This document shows, one piece after another, positions 21,975 to 32,599 of a stretch of 64,000 nt of DNA. Under the pieces are notes generated by a model. It made no database searches, was not told the DNA's origin, and saw nothing but the letters and a program-made list of their open reading frames with translations. Position 1 is the first letter of the stretch; each line of letters opens with the position of its first letter. Source of the DNA: Argopecten irradians (taxonomy: Eukaryota; Mollusca; Bivalvia; Pectinida; Pectinidae); contig NC_091143.1 in assembly GCF_041381155.1 (NCBI RefSeq), forward strand, positions 38,517,996 through 38,581,995, given 5' to 3'. The translations under genes and the position numbers were made by a program.

Positions 21975-24151
21975 CTATGAACCATCAGACGGATATAAGA
22001 TAAGGTCTATAGGTACATCATTAGTATCGGTTGGAACGGAGTCACAGATCTGCTCATTAAATGCTAGAGCCACAGTGAAAGGAGAGCATCCCGCTTTAGC
22101 ACACTTGTCCAGATAGGTGTCATAGTAGCCCTTTCCTCTGCCCAGACGTGCTCCAGCTTTCGTGAATCCTAGACCTGGCATAATCATCACATCCAAGCCT
22201 CCTGGCAAAGAAGAAGTTAATTAGATGTCTACAATACTTTTCACATAGCATTATTTTGTATATCGTAGTCGACTCAATAAGCGCCCATGTTCCTATAAGC
22301 GCCCCTCCCCATTTTGAGGCCTAAATTTCAATTGCCTGGACATAACTAAAGACAAAATTTGAAGAGATATGCAATAAATTTGTCTTATTAAGCCCCTTCT
22401 CATTTTTTCAATTTTCTAAACATCTTGGGCACTTATTGAATTGGGTATGTCATATATAACTATCAAAATATTTATCCACATTTAACAGGTAAGGGGTCAC
22501 AAAGAATATGTACAAAGGCAGTAATAGAATCTTACATGGGTCTGTCAAGTGGACAGGGATATCTCAATCTGAGTGAAAGATTTCGGCTGTCAACCTGAGA
22601 CTCAGAAGAAAAATGATTGCTTTCCAGCTTTCTCATCAGGCCATTATCCGGAAACGGCATTATGTATCAAAATTGATGACGTCATCTACAATGCGTGACA
22701 CAGTTATGCCGCATGTATTGATGATGTCACATAATTGTCTCGCACAGCTCTATGTAAGATAGAGTTATCTTTTCCCTAGCAACCAAGGGATATCACTGAA
22801 GTATTGAAGAAAGTCCCCTTGGTATAAATAAAAGGATGTAATACCTGCGTTAAGAGCATCCTCTCGGATATCATCATCAGCTGGTTGTTTGATATTCCAC
22901 TTGGTGGTAGGCAAGCTTTCATAATCCTCGTAAGACTTAAGCTTCACCATTTTCATCACTGGACCAATGTACTGAGGCACAAAACATTCCTTGTGTGTGT
23001 CCAGTAGAGTTTTTAACAAGGGCACAGTTTTCACTTCATCAGGCATGTTTAGATATAGACACACACGCTGGCATTTTTGCATCTGTGGTAACTTCAGTAC
23101 CTGTGAAAAGGATAACTACCGTATTTTCCGGAGTATAAGCCGCGACTTTTTTCCCTGAAAATTGGGAGTGCGGCTTATACACCAGTACAACATGTACTTA
23201 TACCTGTACAAATGTAAGCAGTTTATATACATTCTGTTTTAACATATTACAGAGTTGTTTGCCCTTGTGGATAGGTATTGTTTGTGATGTCATGTGTTTT
23301 CAAGCGTAACGTGATACTTTTTGGAGAAAACAACAATAATTTCGGTCACAAAATACTGAAGTCACAATAGATCCCTACCCGCAAGGGAGCTAACTCTGTA
23401 ATATACAAAGACGAATTTGGTTACCTGAAGAGCCCACGGATGGGAGAAAGCGCTCACAAGAAATTTTGCAAATTTTTAAAAAAATATCTTTTTACTCCTT
23501 TTGAACTCAAATATTTTTTACTATATTAATATATAATTAATTTTTCTTTGTTTTCATACCAAATCTGGCTTTCTGATTGGCCAATATTTTTTTTTGCATA
23601 CCACTATGAAAAAAAAATCCGAGAATGGCGCGAAACCCCGACGTTATCGTGACGTCACAATAGAGACATTGACGTTGCGTATTGATTCGGAAAAAAGAGT
23701 CCCTTGAAAAACCACTGTAATGTTACATTTAAACATACTGCATTTTATCAAATAGAGTATAAAATTAATTATAAGTATTGATGTCACTATTTTTTAATTT
23801 TATCGGGTTATGAAAAGAAAAATTGTTTGCAAACTTTTGTGAGAATCCGCTACGCGGATTCACACAGTTTGCAAACAATTTTTTTCATACCCCGATAAAA
23901 TTAAAAAATAGTGACATCAATGCTTAAATATAATACTTCCCAATGTATCAAGACAAACTTTTTTCTGGATTTATGATCTACATGTGAGTGTCCATTACAT
24001 AAAAAAGCTAAAAAAAGACGTAGATTTATGTTTTCACCTTTTCTGTTACAACTTTTGACTGTCGTTCCTTTTCTTGCTCAGTCAACATGGCCACTCTTTT
24101 CTTAATCTCTTTACGGAGGATGTTTTTAGCACTTCGTATAGAAGCAGACAT
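21975..24151 (-). CDS. MTHFS: 5-formyltetrahydrofolate cyclo-ligase (exons 24151-24038, 23100-22845, 22201-21975)
   Basis: MTHFS uses ATP to turn 5-formyl-THF into 5,10-methenyl-THF, which returns stored folate to one-carbon metabolism in the cytosol. Three exons join with intron phases 0 and 1 into 198 aa; human MTHFS is 203. The N-terminus [19 protein letters not shown] has the basic helix usual for the family. TKWNIKQP matches the W-N-I-x-Q-P block, [20 protein letters not shown] the central strand, and [12 protein letters not shown] (residues 143-154) the nucleotide-binding signature. ALAFNEQI and the C-terminal VPID follow. No residue known to be essential looks missing. The start ATG is the first in the frame and aligns with the family. 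Introns hold several MITEs. The gene is divergent from the LYSMD gene. Confidence 0.95.
22255..22740. repeat. MITE remnants in MTHFS intron 2
   Basis: Two dispersed repeats lie here. One at 22265-22450 has ATAAGCGCCC motifs in both halves and is related to 47940-48310. One at 22525-22740 starts TCTTACATGGGTCTGTCAAG and matches 39850-40070. The second ends near a TGACGTCA palindrome at 22677. Neither codes. Confidence 0.5.
23118..23195. mobile_element. MITE end, GGAGTATAAGCCGC type
   Basis: TACCGTATTTTCCGGAGTAT then AAGCCGCGAC, followed by CGGCTTATACACCAG in inverted sense. A counterpart is at 52885-52970. This type of end is widespread in animal hAT-like MITEs; the class is inferred from memory. 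Confidence 0.5.
23230..23425. mobile_element. MITE family A (GCATATTACAGAG ends), diverged copy
   Basis: The ends CATATTACAGAGTTG and CTAACTCTGTAATATAC are inverted repeats, with inner GGATAGGTATTG / GATCCCTACCCGC. The same element is cleaner at 36944-37132 and 46996-47184. It lies in MTHFS intron 1. Confidence 0.7.
23770..23930. repeat. long near-perfect palindrome
   Basis: Arms of about 75 bp (outer TTGATGTCACTATTTTTTAA, inner AATTGTTTGCAAAC) meet at GAATCCGCTACGCGGATTC. Mismatches between arms are few, so the copy is probably young. It is likely a foldback MITE in MTHFS intron 1, and a transcript would form a long hairpin. Confidence 0.8.
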
Positions 24152-25107
24152 GGCGACGTCTGTTGCAGACTTAAAACTATTTCTTCACCCTGCTGCTATA
24201 CATGTACTTGCTACCTAAACAGATGAAATAACAAAATGAGAATATCTATTCTGAAATAGAGTAAAAATACAATCTATCAAGACGCATATGCCCCAACTTT
24301 AACAATTATCAAACTTATTGATGCAATACAACACTCGACAAGAAGTTGTTATAAATTTAGCATTTTGACCCCTGTGACCTTTAATGAAGGTCAAGGTCTT
24401 TCATTTGAACGAACTGGTATTGGGACTTTTAACATTAGGTAATGTATATTGGGACTTTTAACATTAGATCTAATTTATTTTAATTAAATTGTTCAGAAGG
24501 TGATGATAAGTGTAGTATTAATGATAAGCTAATATCTTTTGCTACTCTACAAACTTATCAATCTTATTTCACATTCCCAGTTTTAAAAGAGGTTTCAGAA
24601 TGATAGCATACAATGTAGCCTATACAGCAGGCCTTGTAAAATTTATTTGAAATATTTGATTAATAGAGTTATTGCCCCTTTTTATGACTTTGTATAATGT
24701 AAATCTGATCGTGTAACAATACAAACGAGTCAGAAAATCACCAATTAAGTATCTTGTTGTTATTATTAATTAGTTCACAATAAATTAACTACGATAATTA
24801 TTATATACTAACTCCAGTTGAATCCTTCATCAAATCAACATAAGACCTACGATCAACATTTTGCCAGGTCGCACATGACAGGAAATGGCTGTAGTTATCC
24901 CCCTTTTTGTTACGTGTGTATGCCATGCACTTCCGGTAATGGAAAGGGATATTTGACAGGTATCAGCATAGGCTTCGTGTCAAAAAACGCCCTGTTATTC
25001 AAGTAATTTTCCATGAAGACAGACAATGGATGATCACACATGACGGTGTTTTTATATATTGAACGAGCTAGGACTTATATGAATCGTTTTTCGCATAAAA
25101 TTTGGTT
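24152..25107. promoter_or_regulatory. divergent MTHFS / LYSMD upstream region
   Basis: About 950 bp separate the two start codons, which point away from each other, so both promoters must lie here. I see no clear TATA box. A CAAGGTCA-core fragment (24350-24430) and a dispersed repeat (24470-24600, related to 33400-33575 and 40775-40945) occupy the middle. Confidence 0.5.
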
Positions 25108-26977
25108 ATGAGCAACGGACATTTGCAACCCTCCTCTCGGGGGCGATTGTTTGGCAAGAAAAACGAAGAGTATAGTTACAGTGGAGCTCAGGTACAGAAT
25201 GTCAAAAAGAACCGAGTTTACGTGTTCGGAGACGCCGATGTTGCGGATGATGAGGTCGTTGAATATGAAATGGAAATGCGATCAAGAAAAGCACCAAAGA
25301 CGGTCGATCCAAAGGAAAAAGAGCCTATTTACTTTGAAAGAGAAATTACAGAAGGGGACAGTTTGCGAAGTCTTGCTCTTCAGTACGGATGTCCGGTACG
25401 CCCTATTTTTTGCTCACCTGGCCTGAAGGACTGTTGATGATATTATACCATGGTGCGGGGTCTGTCGTCCATCAGGCCTTAAAAATATACCTGTCCTACT
25501 GTACAAAATTTAGCTACCGAGTACTGTTATGGTGGAAAATATATCACCCTTTTACGCTACAACAGTAGCTAACTGTACATATACTGGAATAATACGGGGG
25601 TTTTGAGATCCCAAAACGACTTGGGTTAAGTACAGTTTACAGTCAATTAGATCTAGTTGAGAACCCACCTTCCAGTGATTAAGTCGTCAAGAAACTCCTG
25701 TCAAATGTCATCATGACGTCATAATCACCGGATGGTGGGACTAATTGATGGTAAATTGTACTTTACCCACGCCGTATTCCTTTTAATTGTTACTTGTCAT
25801 GAACGACTAGGTGGCTTAATTGCTATCAAATTAAATAGGGAAGGGGGAACCAAACTTGAAGTAATCATATATGGCCCTGCATGGTTTACAAATCATTTAA
25901 AACCTACTGTAGAGTGTAGGAATGAAACAATTTGGCTTACAATTGATCTACAGCATCCTTGACTGAAAGGAAATCAATCTTCTATAATTCAGTTATAAGG
26001 GTCGTAGTCCAGAAGTGATGCAGTGCGGACCTCGGTTCATTAGGGGGAATGTTGCAAATTTTATCAAATCCGTCTGCTGTAGGAATGAAAGTATAAGACC
26101 CTTATTTTATATGCAATTCATTGGATCAATTAAAAAAAGGAGCCAGGATCTTTGTCCCTAGGGTCAGAGAGGCAATTAATCATCAGTTCACTTATACTTG
26201 TATACAGGGTAGCGCTTATTATTTAGCAAAACTTGTAACTGTAAATAGTTTGGATCCCTTTGATCTCCTACACAGCTCAATGACGATCATTTTGCAAAGT
26301 GTTTTTGATTGGCTAATACCTACCCACAAGGGCAGATAACTCTTTAATGTGCAGATACAGAATAAGATAAAAGATTGTTTGATATATTAATTATATACTA
26401 AGACACACTTGTCATTTTTCAGGTATCAGAAATAAAAAGGATCAACAACTTTATACAAGATCAAGACTTTTATGGTCATAAAGTAGTAAAAGTGCCTTTA
26501 AAACGGCATTCATTTCTCACGGAGCATATAGCCAAGGAAGAGCAGGCGAAGCAAGCCACAGTCCAGAGTAATGGTATGACAGTGATAGACGAAACCTGTG
26601 AAAGTAGTAATGATATACAGGACATGACCGACAACGATTCCATATGTGACATGAGTGACCCGGAAACTCAAAACCTTATCATTCGAACGTTAAGTATAAG
26701 TGACGCCCTTAATAGCCAGTCTCGGGATGCTCAAAAGTTTCTGGAAAACATGGACAAGGATTTGTCGAAGATTCGACATGCCAATGACCGAACAAATCGT
26801 CGATCTTTAGACGAGGTTGTGTCTGTGTTAACAAATAGAACGATAAGACCTTTCCCTAAAAACAAGACGGACGGTGCCACATGGGGGATAACCTGGAAGT
26901 CACTGATTATTGGTCTCATTGCCTTAGGAGTTCTATGTCCTGTGATATTTTATCTTGCTGTTAAATATTCTTCCTAA
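25108..26977 (+). CDS. LYSMD3: LysM and transmembrane domain protein, LYSMD3/4 type (exons 25108-25395, 26423-26977)
   Basis: Two exons join in phase 0 into 280 aa. The N-terminal part has VYVFGDAD and acidic residues as in LYSMD3/4. One LysM domain at about 76-122 (EGDSLRSLALQYGC then VSEIKRINNF) is split by the intron. It is followed by VKVPLKRHSFLTEH. A polar linker leads to the family block SLDEVVSVLTNR, then GATWGITWKS and a single membrane helix (about 254-275, IIGLIALGVLCPVIFYL) close to the C-terminus. Human LYSMD3 is a type II Golgi/surface protein reported to bind chitin. A similar glycan-binding role is inferred. I used ATG 25108, which matches family length; the open frame extends slightly upstream without another good ATG. 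LYSMD4 is equally possible. Confidence 0.9.
25405..25500 (+). mobile_element. pearl-like left-end fragment
   Basis: TTGCTCACCTGGCCTGAAGG begins 10 bp after the LYSMD splice donor and resembles the left ends at 16736 and 37503. The tandem core is missing. Confidence 0.5.
25590..25775. mobile_element. MITE family B
   Basis: ATACGGGGGTTTTGAGATCC and CCAAAACGAC at the left, with an inverted GGTGGGACTAATTGATGG ... TACTTTACCCACG at the right. TGACGTCA sits near the centre (about 25713). A better copy is at 34989-35183. It lies in the LYSMD intron. Confidence 0.65.
26318..26372. mobile_element. MITE family A, half copy
   Basis: ATACCTACCCACAAGGGCAG then ATAACTCTTTAATGTGCAG equals the right half of family A. 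No left half is adjacent. Confidence 0.55.
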
Positions 26978-27237
26978 CATTAACCTAAATATATTATAGT
27001 CATCAATACTTCTATAGTTTCAATTTATAGCTCACCATCATCAGATCAGGTGGTGGGTTGTTCAAATCGCCTGTCATCCATGGTCTGTTGTCCATCTGTT
27101 ATTCTTGTTACCGCTATTTCACTTAGACATCCGTCTCAAATTTCATATGTTGGTTCCCTTAGGTCCTAGTTATGCATATTAGATATGCTCCAATTTTACA
27201 CCATTCTCATTGGCTAATATACTGTCACGAGGAGGGC

Positions 27238-27370
27238 GATATTCCAATATTTCTTTTGTGATGTCACAATAGGAATTATATCGACTGGGGTGTGACATCA
27301 CTATCGTCAATATAATTCCTATTGTGACATCATTCCCTAATCAATATTTCTATTGTGACGTCGCAAAACC
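27238..27370. mobile_element. palindromic MITE with GTGACRTC motifs
   Basis: AATATTTCTTTTGTGATGTC and CACAATAGGAATTATAT are matched inversely by ATATAATTCCTATTGTGACA and a second outer arm ending ATTTCTATTGTGACGTC. The whole folds on itself. Confidence 0.6.
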
Positions 27371-28344
27371 CCGACATTGAGTTCTTCTGGAAGATGTAGT
27401 CGAGCCATTCTCCATGCATTTCTATATTACTAAGCATTGATGAAGCAAATATTTTGAAATCATTATTACAATAAAGGACCTTTAGTTCGGTTCATATGGT
27501 GTTATAATGTCCTGGTACAATATTGAATACACATGTGTAATGACCTTGGGCTATATATATTGGATTTATGGACCGATCCCTCAACAAGATAGTTTACAGA
27601 CATTTTATTATTTTGATATTTGAATTTTGTTATCACGTTTTCTCAAAGAGCTTTAATGGAACAAGATGGTCGACAGGCTGCCATTTTTGATTTTGATAAA
27701 TGAAGTAATAGATACTGAAGGGATTTTCCCCATATTTAATATGTAGCTTTCCCTTGGTCCCTATTTTATTATTTCAATTTGTGAGGGATAGGGAAAAAAA
27801 GCATGACAGATAGACAGCAAACCATTTAGGATGTCTTGTTTGTGTTTTGGTTGTAAGTTATTTAAATATGGGCACAGGTGATAGAACAAGATGAAATATA
27901 ATAGTACATGTGTATAGCTTTAACATTCTATACATGGCCATTACTTAAAATGATGTTACATTTAATTAATTACATCGCCTAAATCCTAAGTGAATATTAA
28001 AAATTACTGGGTAAACAAACTATAACAAATATGCCCTGGATGGTGCAGTATTCGTCGTCGGTCCGTGCCAATGAACTTTTTCCTTTTTTACCTCTTAAAT
28101 ACCAATTGGCTAAGAGATAGATATTGACTTTATTATTTAGTCAGCAACATGTTGGGATGAAGTTTGTTCAAATGTATTACCTTGACCTTGATTCAAGGTC
28201 ACAAAGATCAAAGATCACTAGAGATCATGGGCCTACTATATGGTGAAATATATTATTTGGGGTATGTTTAAAGTCGTCTTGTTACCAAAGATTGTAGTGG
28301 AAAAGTAAAAAAAAAAAAAGATATTAAATGACTGTTAATTCAAA

Positions 28345-28470
28345 ATTCCTCGTGGGACAGTTGCCAGATACTGATGGCTACATTATCAGTAGTTTTTCTC
28401 TGCTAAATCCTCCATCTCCTAAACCTGGCATGTCCTTAAATGAACATTGCTGTTAATAGGGCTTCAACCA
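28345..28470 (+). mobile_element. SINE tail fragment
   Basis: TGGGACAGTTGCCAGATACT, then CCTGGCATGTCCTTAAATGA and GTTAATAGGGC match the SINE body and tail. The tRNA head is absent. Confidence 0.65.
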
Positions 28471-30596
28471 AAGGATTCTAAAGGATGCACAAGCTAGTAT
28501 CAAAAATCAAAAAGTAGATGTTTACAATATGTACATATCATTTACCGAACTGTACTTACAGAGTGTAACGACCGTTATCAGTATAAATGTGTTGTTATCA
28601 GATAATACTACGGTGAGTTACCGGGAGTACTATCATATTCATCAGCTAGTTACACAAGGAAAGGCACATTTTATAACTAAATAGTACAATGAACGTCTGG
28701 GGAAGCCTGTCCCATTAAAAAAAACTGGTCCTTCACCTTTTGATAGGGATTGAATTAATAGCAGTATACGGAACTGATCTGGCCTCTTTATTATAGCAGT
28801 AAAATTCATCTGAAAAATGATCACTATGAATTCTGAATACCGAACTGATTTTGTGTCTGGAATTAAAATACATATATTCCCTAAATTACTTCTGCAAACT
28901 GGCCTTACCTGAGCGTCCATGACAGATGCCCCTACCCAATTGCAACCTACCATGAAGTTTTAACACCTGTGGCATTTATTGTCCTACACTTTGTCTTCGG
29001 ATATATACATTGTTCTCGTGTAATAATCAATACAGTAAAACACAGTTATAATGAAACTCTATGGACCAACACAATCACTTTGTTATAAGCATGTTCATTA
29101 TAAACATATTTTACTTTAACTCCTATAGCTAGAAGAACATTATGATATACATGTAATTGTGTACATTTTAAAGCCGCCAAAATGAAACCTATCTGTCAAT
29201 TATTTTTCTTCTTTAGTTCCATTTTATGATTTTGTCATTTAGCTTCCATACATTTCTCATGTAAAGTGAAATATTATTTAGTCATGTGATTTCTGGTTCA
29301 TACACTTCTTCCATGTAAATTAATGTATACTACTTAAGCCATGTGGTTTCTGATCCATACACTTTTCATGTAAAGTAAAAATTATTAAGTCTTTCAGAAC
29401 ACAGTATAAAGCACTTAATTGTCTCCGTCAGTTTAAGAAAATGATGAATTAAAATTAAATCACTGGGCAAGATAGTGCTGGCCAAACAGACTATATACCG
29501 TATATAGCTATGGTATAAATGTGACTGGGGCATTACATATCTCATATACATATATGCAGGTGGTAATGTAAGTTTACATAAGTATCAGTCACCTAGTGAT
29601 TTTAACAGTTGTATATGGCAATTAGGTTATATTAAAGTTGTTTGTGCTAAATTCAACATCCTATTTTTTCTGCAGAAATAAATCTATAGAACACCATAAA
29701 TTTTGGTGAATTAAGTTTTGAAAACCATTCAAAGACATGCATGGGCAAACATGTACCAAATGTGCTGTTTTATAACTTATAAGCCTTAAAAACAAAACAG
29801 AATTATGCACTGTATAATAGTTCTTGTTTTTATCTTTAAAGTATGCAAAGAGGAAAACATCTCCATACAGTCACTTCAAAATTACTAATATGATATCAAT
29901 GTAAAATGTGAAATAAAATGGTAGGCCACAACTTGGATCATGATTTCACTGCTTGTAGACTTTAAACTGCATTGTAGACGTCAAATCATTTTTTTAAGCA
30001 GTACTGCTAAAAGTCATTTTGTGCTGTACGTAGCTTAATATTTGTACTTACCAAATTAAAACATATGCATTGTAAGTTAATTGTCAAAATATTGTAATTT
30101 TTGGTGGGGAATAACTTATACCTGTAAAAAAATCTTAAAATCTTTTCTTGATTTGTGAGTATGAAAATTACTGCTTACTTTAAAGGTGTTAAGTGTAGAT
30201 ATTGAATTCATTATTATTGAAATAAATGCCAGCATGCTAGTGTTAACTAAATTTGGGTAAAAACAAGTTATCTTAATTAGTATAAAACATTGTTTTCAGT
30301 ATTCCATATTCTAGATTTAGTACCATAACTATAAAAATGATTTGCATCTTCATGAAAAAGAAGTTTATAAAAATAAACTGACGAGCATGTGCATATAGTT
30401 AATAACATACCGTAGTTTATTATTTAAAAATATTTACTAATACTCCCAAACCATTTTAACTCAAGTTGACCAATATGCTACTGTAGTACATTAGCTTTAT
30501 TTATTAACTCGTTTTTCTTAGAGAGGCTTATATATGGAATCACAAGGCGTCGAGTTGGAAATCCAAGGTTATAATAAGGTTTCAGTGCAAGTGTTG

Positions 30597-32597
30597 AAAG
30601 GAGGAGTGTCAATTTGGGCCCTCTGGTGGCCATGACCGATTTTTAGGTCATCTGACCCGAAGGGTCAGGATGACCTATAGTCATCATGTTTCGTCCGTCG
30701 TCGTGCGCCGTCCGCCGTGCGCCGTGCGCCGTCCGCCGTGCGCCGTCCGCCGTGCGTTAACTTTTCACATTTTGAACTTCTTCTCAAGTTTGACCAGTGG
30801 GATTGAGCTGAAACTTACCTGAAATGATCCTGAGATGGTCCCGACAAAGTGTTGTTATTTTTCGGGTCGATCCGAAATCCAAGATGGCCGCCACAGCCGC
30901 CATCTTGAAAACACATTTTAAACTTCTTCTCAAGTTCTACCGGTGCGATTTGGCTGAAACTTGCATGAAATGATCCTGACATGGTCCCGACAAAGTGTTG
31001 TTATTTTTCGGGTCGATCCGAAATCCAAGATGGCCGCCACAGGCGCCATCTTGAAAACACATTTTGAACTTCTTCTCAAGTTCTACCGGTGCGATTTGGC
31101 TGAAACTTGCATGAAATGATCCTGACATGGTCCCGACAAAGTGTTGTTATTTTTCGGGTCGATCCGAAATCCAAGATGGCCGCCACAGCCGCCATCTTGA
31201 AAACACATTTTAAACTTCTTCTCAAGTTCTACCGGTGCGATTTGGCTGAAACTTGCATGAAATGATCCTGACATGGTCCCGACAAAGTGTTGTTATTTTT
31301 CGGGTTGATCCGAAATCCAAGATGGCCGCCACAGCCGCCATCTTGAAAACACATTTTGAACTTCTTCTCAAGTTCTACCGGTGCGATTTGGCTGAAACTT
31401 GCATGAAATGATCCTGACATGGTCCCGACAAAGTCTTGTTATTTTTCGGGTCGATCCGAAATCCAAGATGGTCGCCACAGCCGCCATCTTGAAAACACAT
31501 TTTGAACTTCTTCTCAAGTTCTACCGGTGCGATTTGGCTGAAACTTGCATGAAATGATCCTGACATGGTCCCGACAAAGTGTTGTTATTATTCGGGTCGA
31601 TCCGAAATCCAAGATGGCCGCCACAGGCGCCATCTTGAAAACACATTTTGAACTTTTCTCAAGTTCTACCAGTGCGATTTCGCTGAAACTTGCATGAAAT
31701 GATCCTGACATGGTCCCGACAAAGTCTTGTTATTTTTCGGGTCGATCCGAAATCCAAGATGGCCGCCACAGCCGCCATCTTGAAAACACATTTTGAACTT
31801 CTTCTCAAGTTCTACCGGTGCGATTTGGCTGAAACTTGCATGAAATGATCCTGACATGGTCCCGACAAAGTGTTGTTATTTTTCGGGTCGATCTGAAATC
31901 CAAGATGGCCGCCACAGTCTCCATCTTGAAAACACATTTTGAACTTCTTCTCAAGTTCTACCGGTGCAATTTCGCTGAAACTTGCATGAAATGATCCTGA
32001 CATGGTCCAGACAAAGTGTTGTTATTTTTCGGGTCAATCCGAAATCCAAGATGGCCGTCACAGCCGCCATCTTGAAAACACATTTTGAACTTATTCTCAA
32101 GTTCTACCGAAGGGATTTGGCTGAAACTTGCATGAAATGATCCTGACATGGTCCAGACAAAGTATTGTTACATCTCTGGTTGATCCCAAATCGAAGATGA
32201 CAACCATGACACTATGTATAATTAAGTTCCTATATTTAAAGGCCCTTGGGCCTCTTGTTTGAAATAAAATTTGTTGAAAGAAATTGAAAATGATCCTGAC
32301 ATGATCCTGACCGATTTTTAGACACTAAGTTATATTTTCCAAAATGTTTTATTTTCAACATATAAATGCCTTATAATTCATAAAAAATCATTCAAAATTA
32401 TTATTTGGTTCCAACAAAACTTGACAAAACAGAAAATTACCCCTCTTGTTTAACCCCCCCGTAACTCACAAGGGACTCCGACCTGACCTTAATCATATGT
32501 CATATCATGATTTCCTAAACCCAGGGTATTTGTAGACTAAAAGTAATGCTTATCGGTCATGTCCACCAGAGGGCCCAAATTGACACTCGCTCCTTTT
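30597..32597. mobile_element. TIR element disrupted by a nested insertion
   Basis: GAGGAGTGTCAATTTGGGCC then CTCTGGTGGCCATGACCGAT at 30600-30640 is repeated in inverted form at about 32549-32595 (ATCGGTCATGTCCACCAGAG, then GGCCCAAATTGACACTCGCT). Between them sits the pearl-like element 30645-32259 and about 290 bp of other sequence. This looks like a TIR transposon or MITE into which another element inserted. GACCGATTTTTAG occurs next to both inner edges (about 30636 and 32308). Confidence 0.65.
30645..32259 (+). mobile_element. pearl/Helitron-like element with 146-bp tandem core, family 2
   Basis: The left end is AGGTCATCTGACCCGAAGGG then CTATAGTCATCATG and a CGCCGTCCGCCGTGCG-rich stretch. 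The right end is AAAGGCCCTTGGGCCTCTTG, a hairpin followed by TT. The core is about 9.5 head-to-tail 146-bp monomers from 30775 to 32170, highly alike. Each contains TCAAGTTCTACCGGTGCGAT, GATCCTGACATGGTCCCGAC, and an inverted pair AAGATGGCCGCC / GCCGCCATCTTG. Near-identity of monomers suggests recent homogenisation. Short minus-strand frames every 146 bp are shadows. Confidence 0.8.
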
Positions 32598-32599
32598 TT

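Larger units (their letters stand above)
26978..30596. other. intergenic, transposon remnants only
   Basis: No gene is recognised. Present are a pearl-like left end (TAGCTCACCATC, 27028), a palindromic MITE (27238-27370), a pearl-core fragment (about 27640-27830), a CAAGGTCA-core fragment (28090-28230) and a SINE fragment (28345-28470). AATAAA at 27470 may serve the LYSMD gene. From 28480 to 30596 I see only AT-rich sequence. Confidence 0.5.

Noticed and set aside
27028-27100. A small gene after LYSMD3
   Set aside because: The sequence is a pearl-like left end (TAGCTCACC...) with no coding frame.
30937-32149. Series of 63-codon minus-strand frames (MSGSFHASFSQIAP...) spaced 146 bp
   Set aside because: They are periodic shadows of the 146-bp transposon core with no start context or codon signal.
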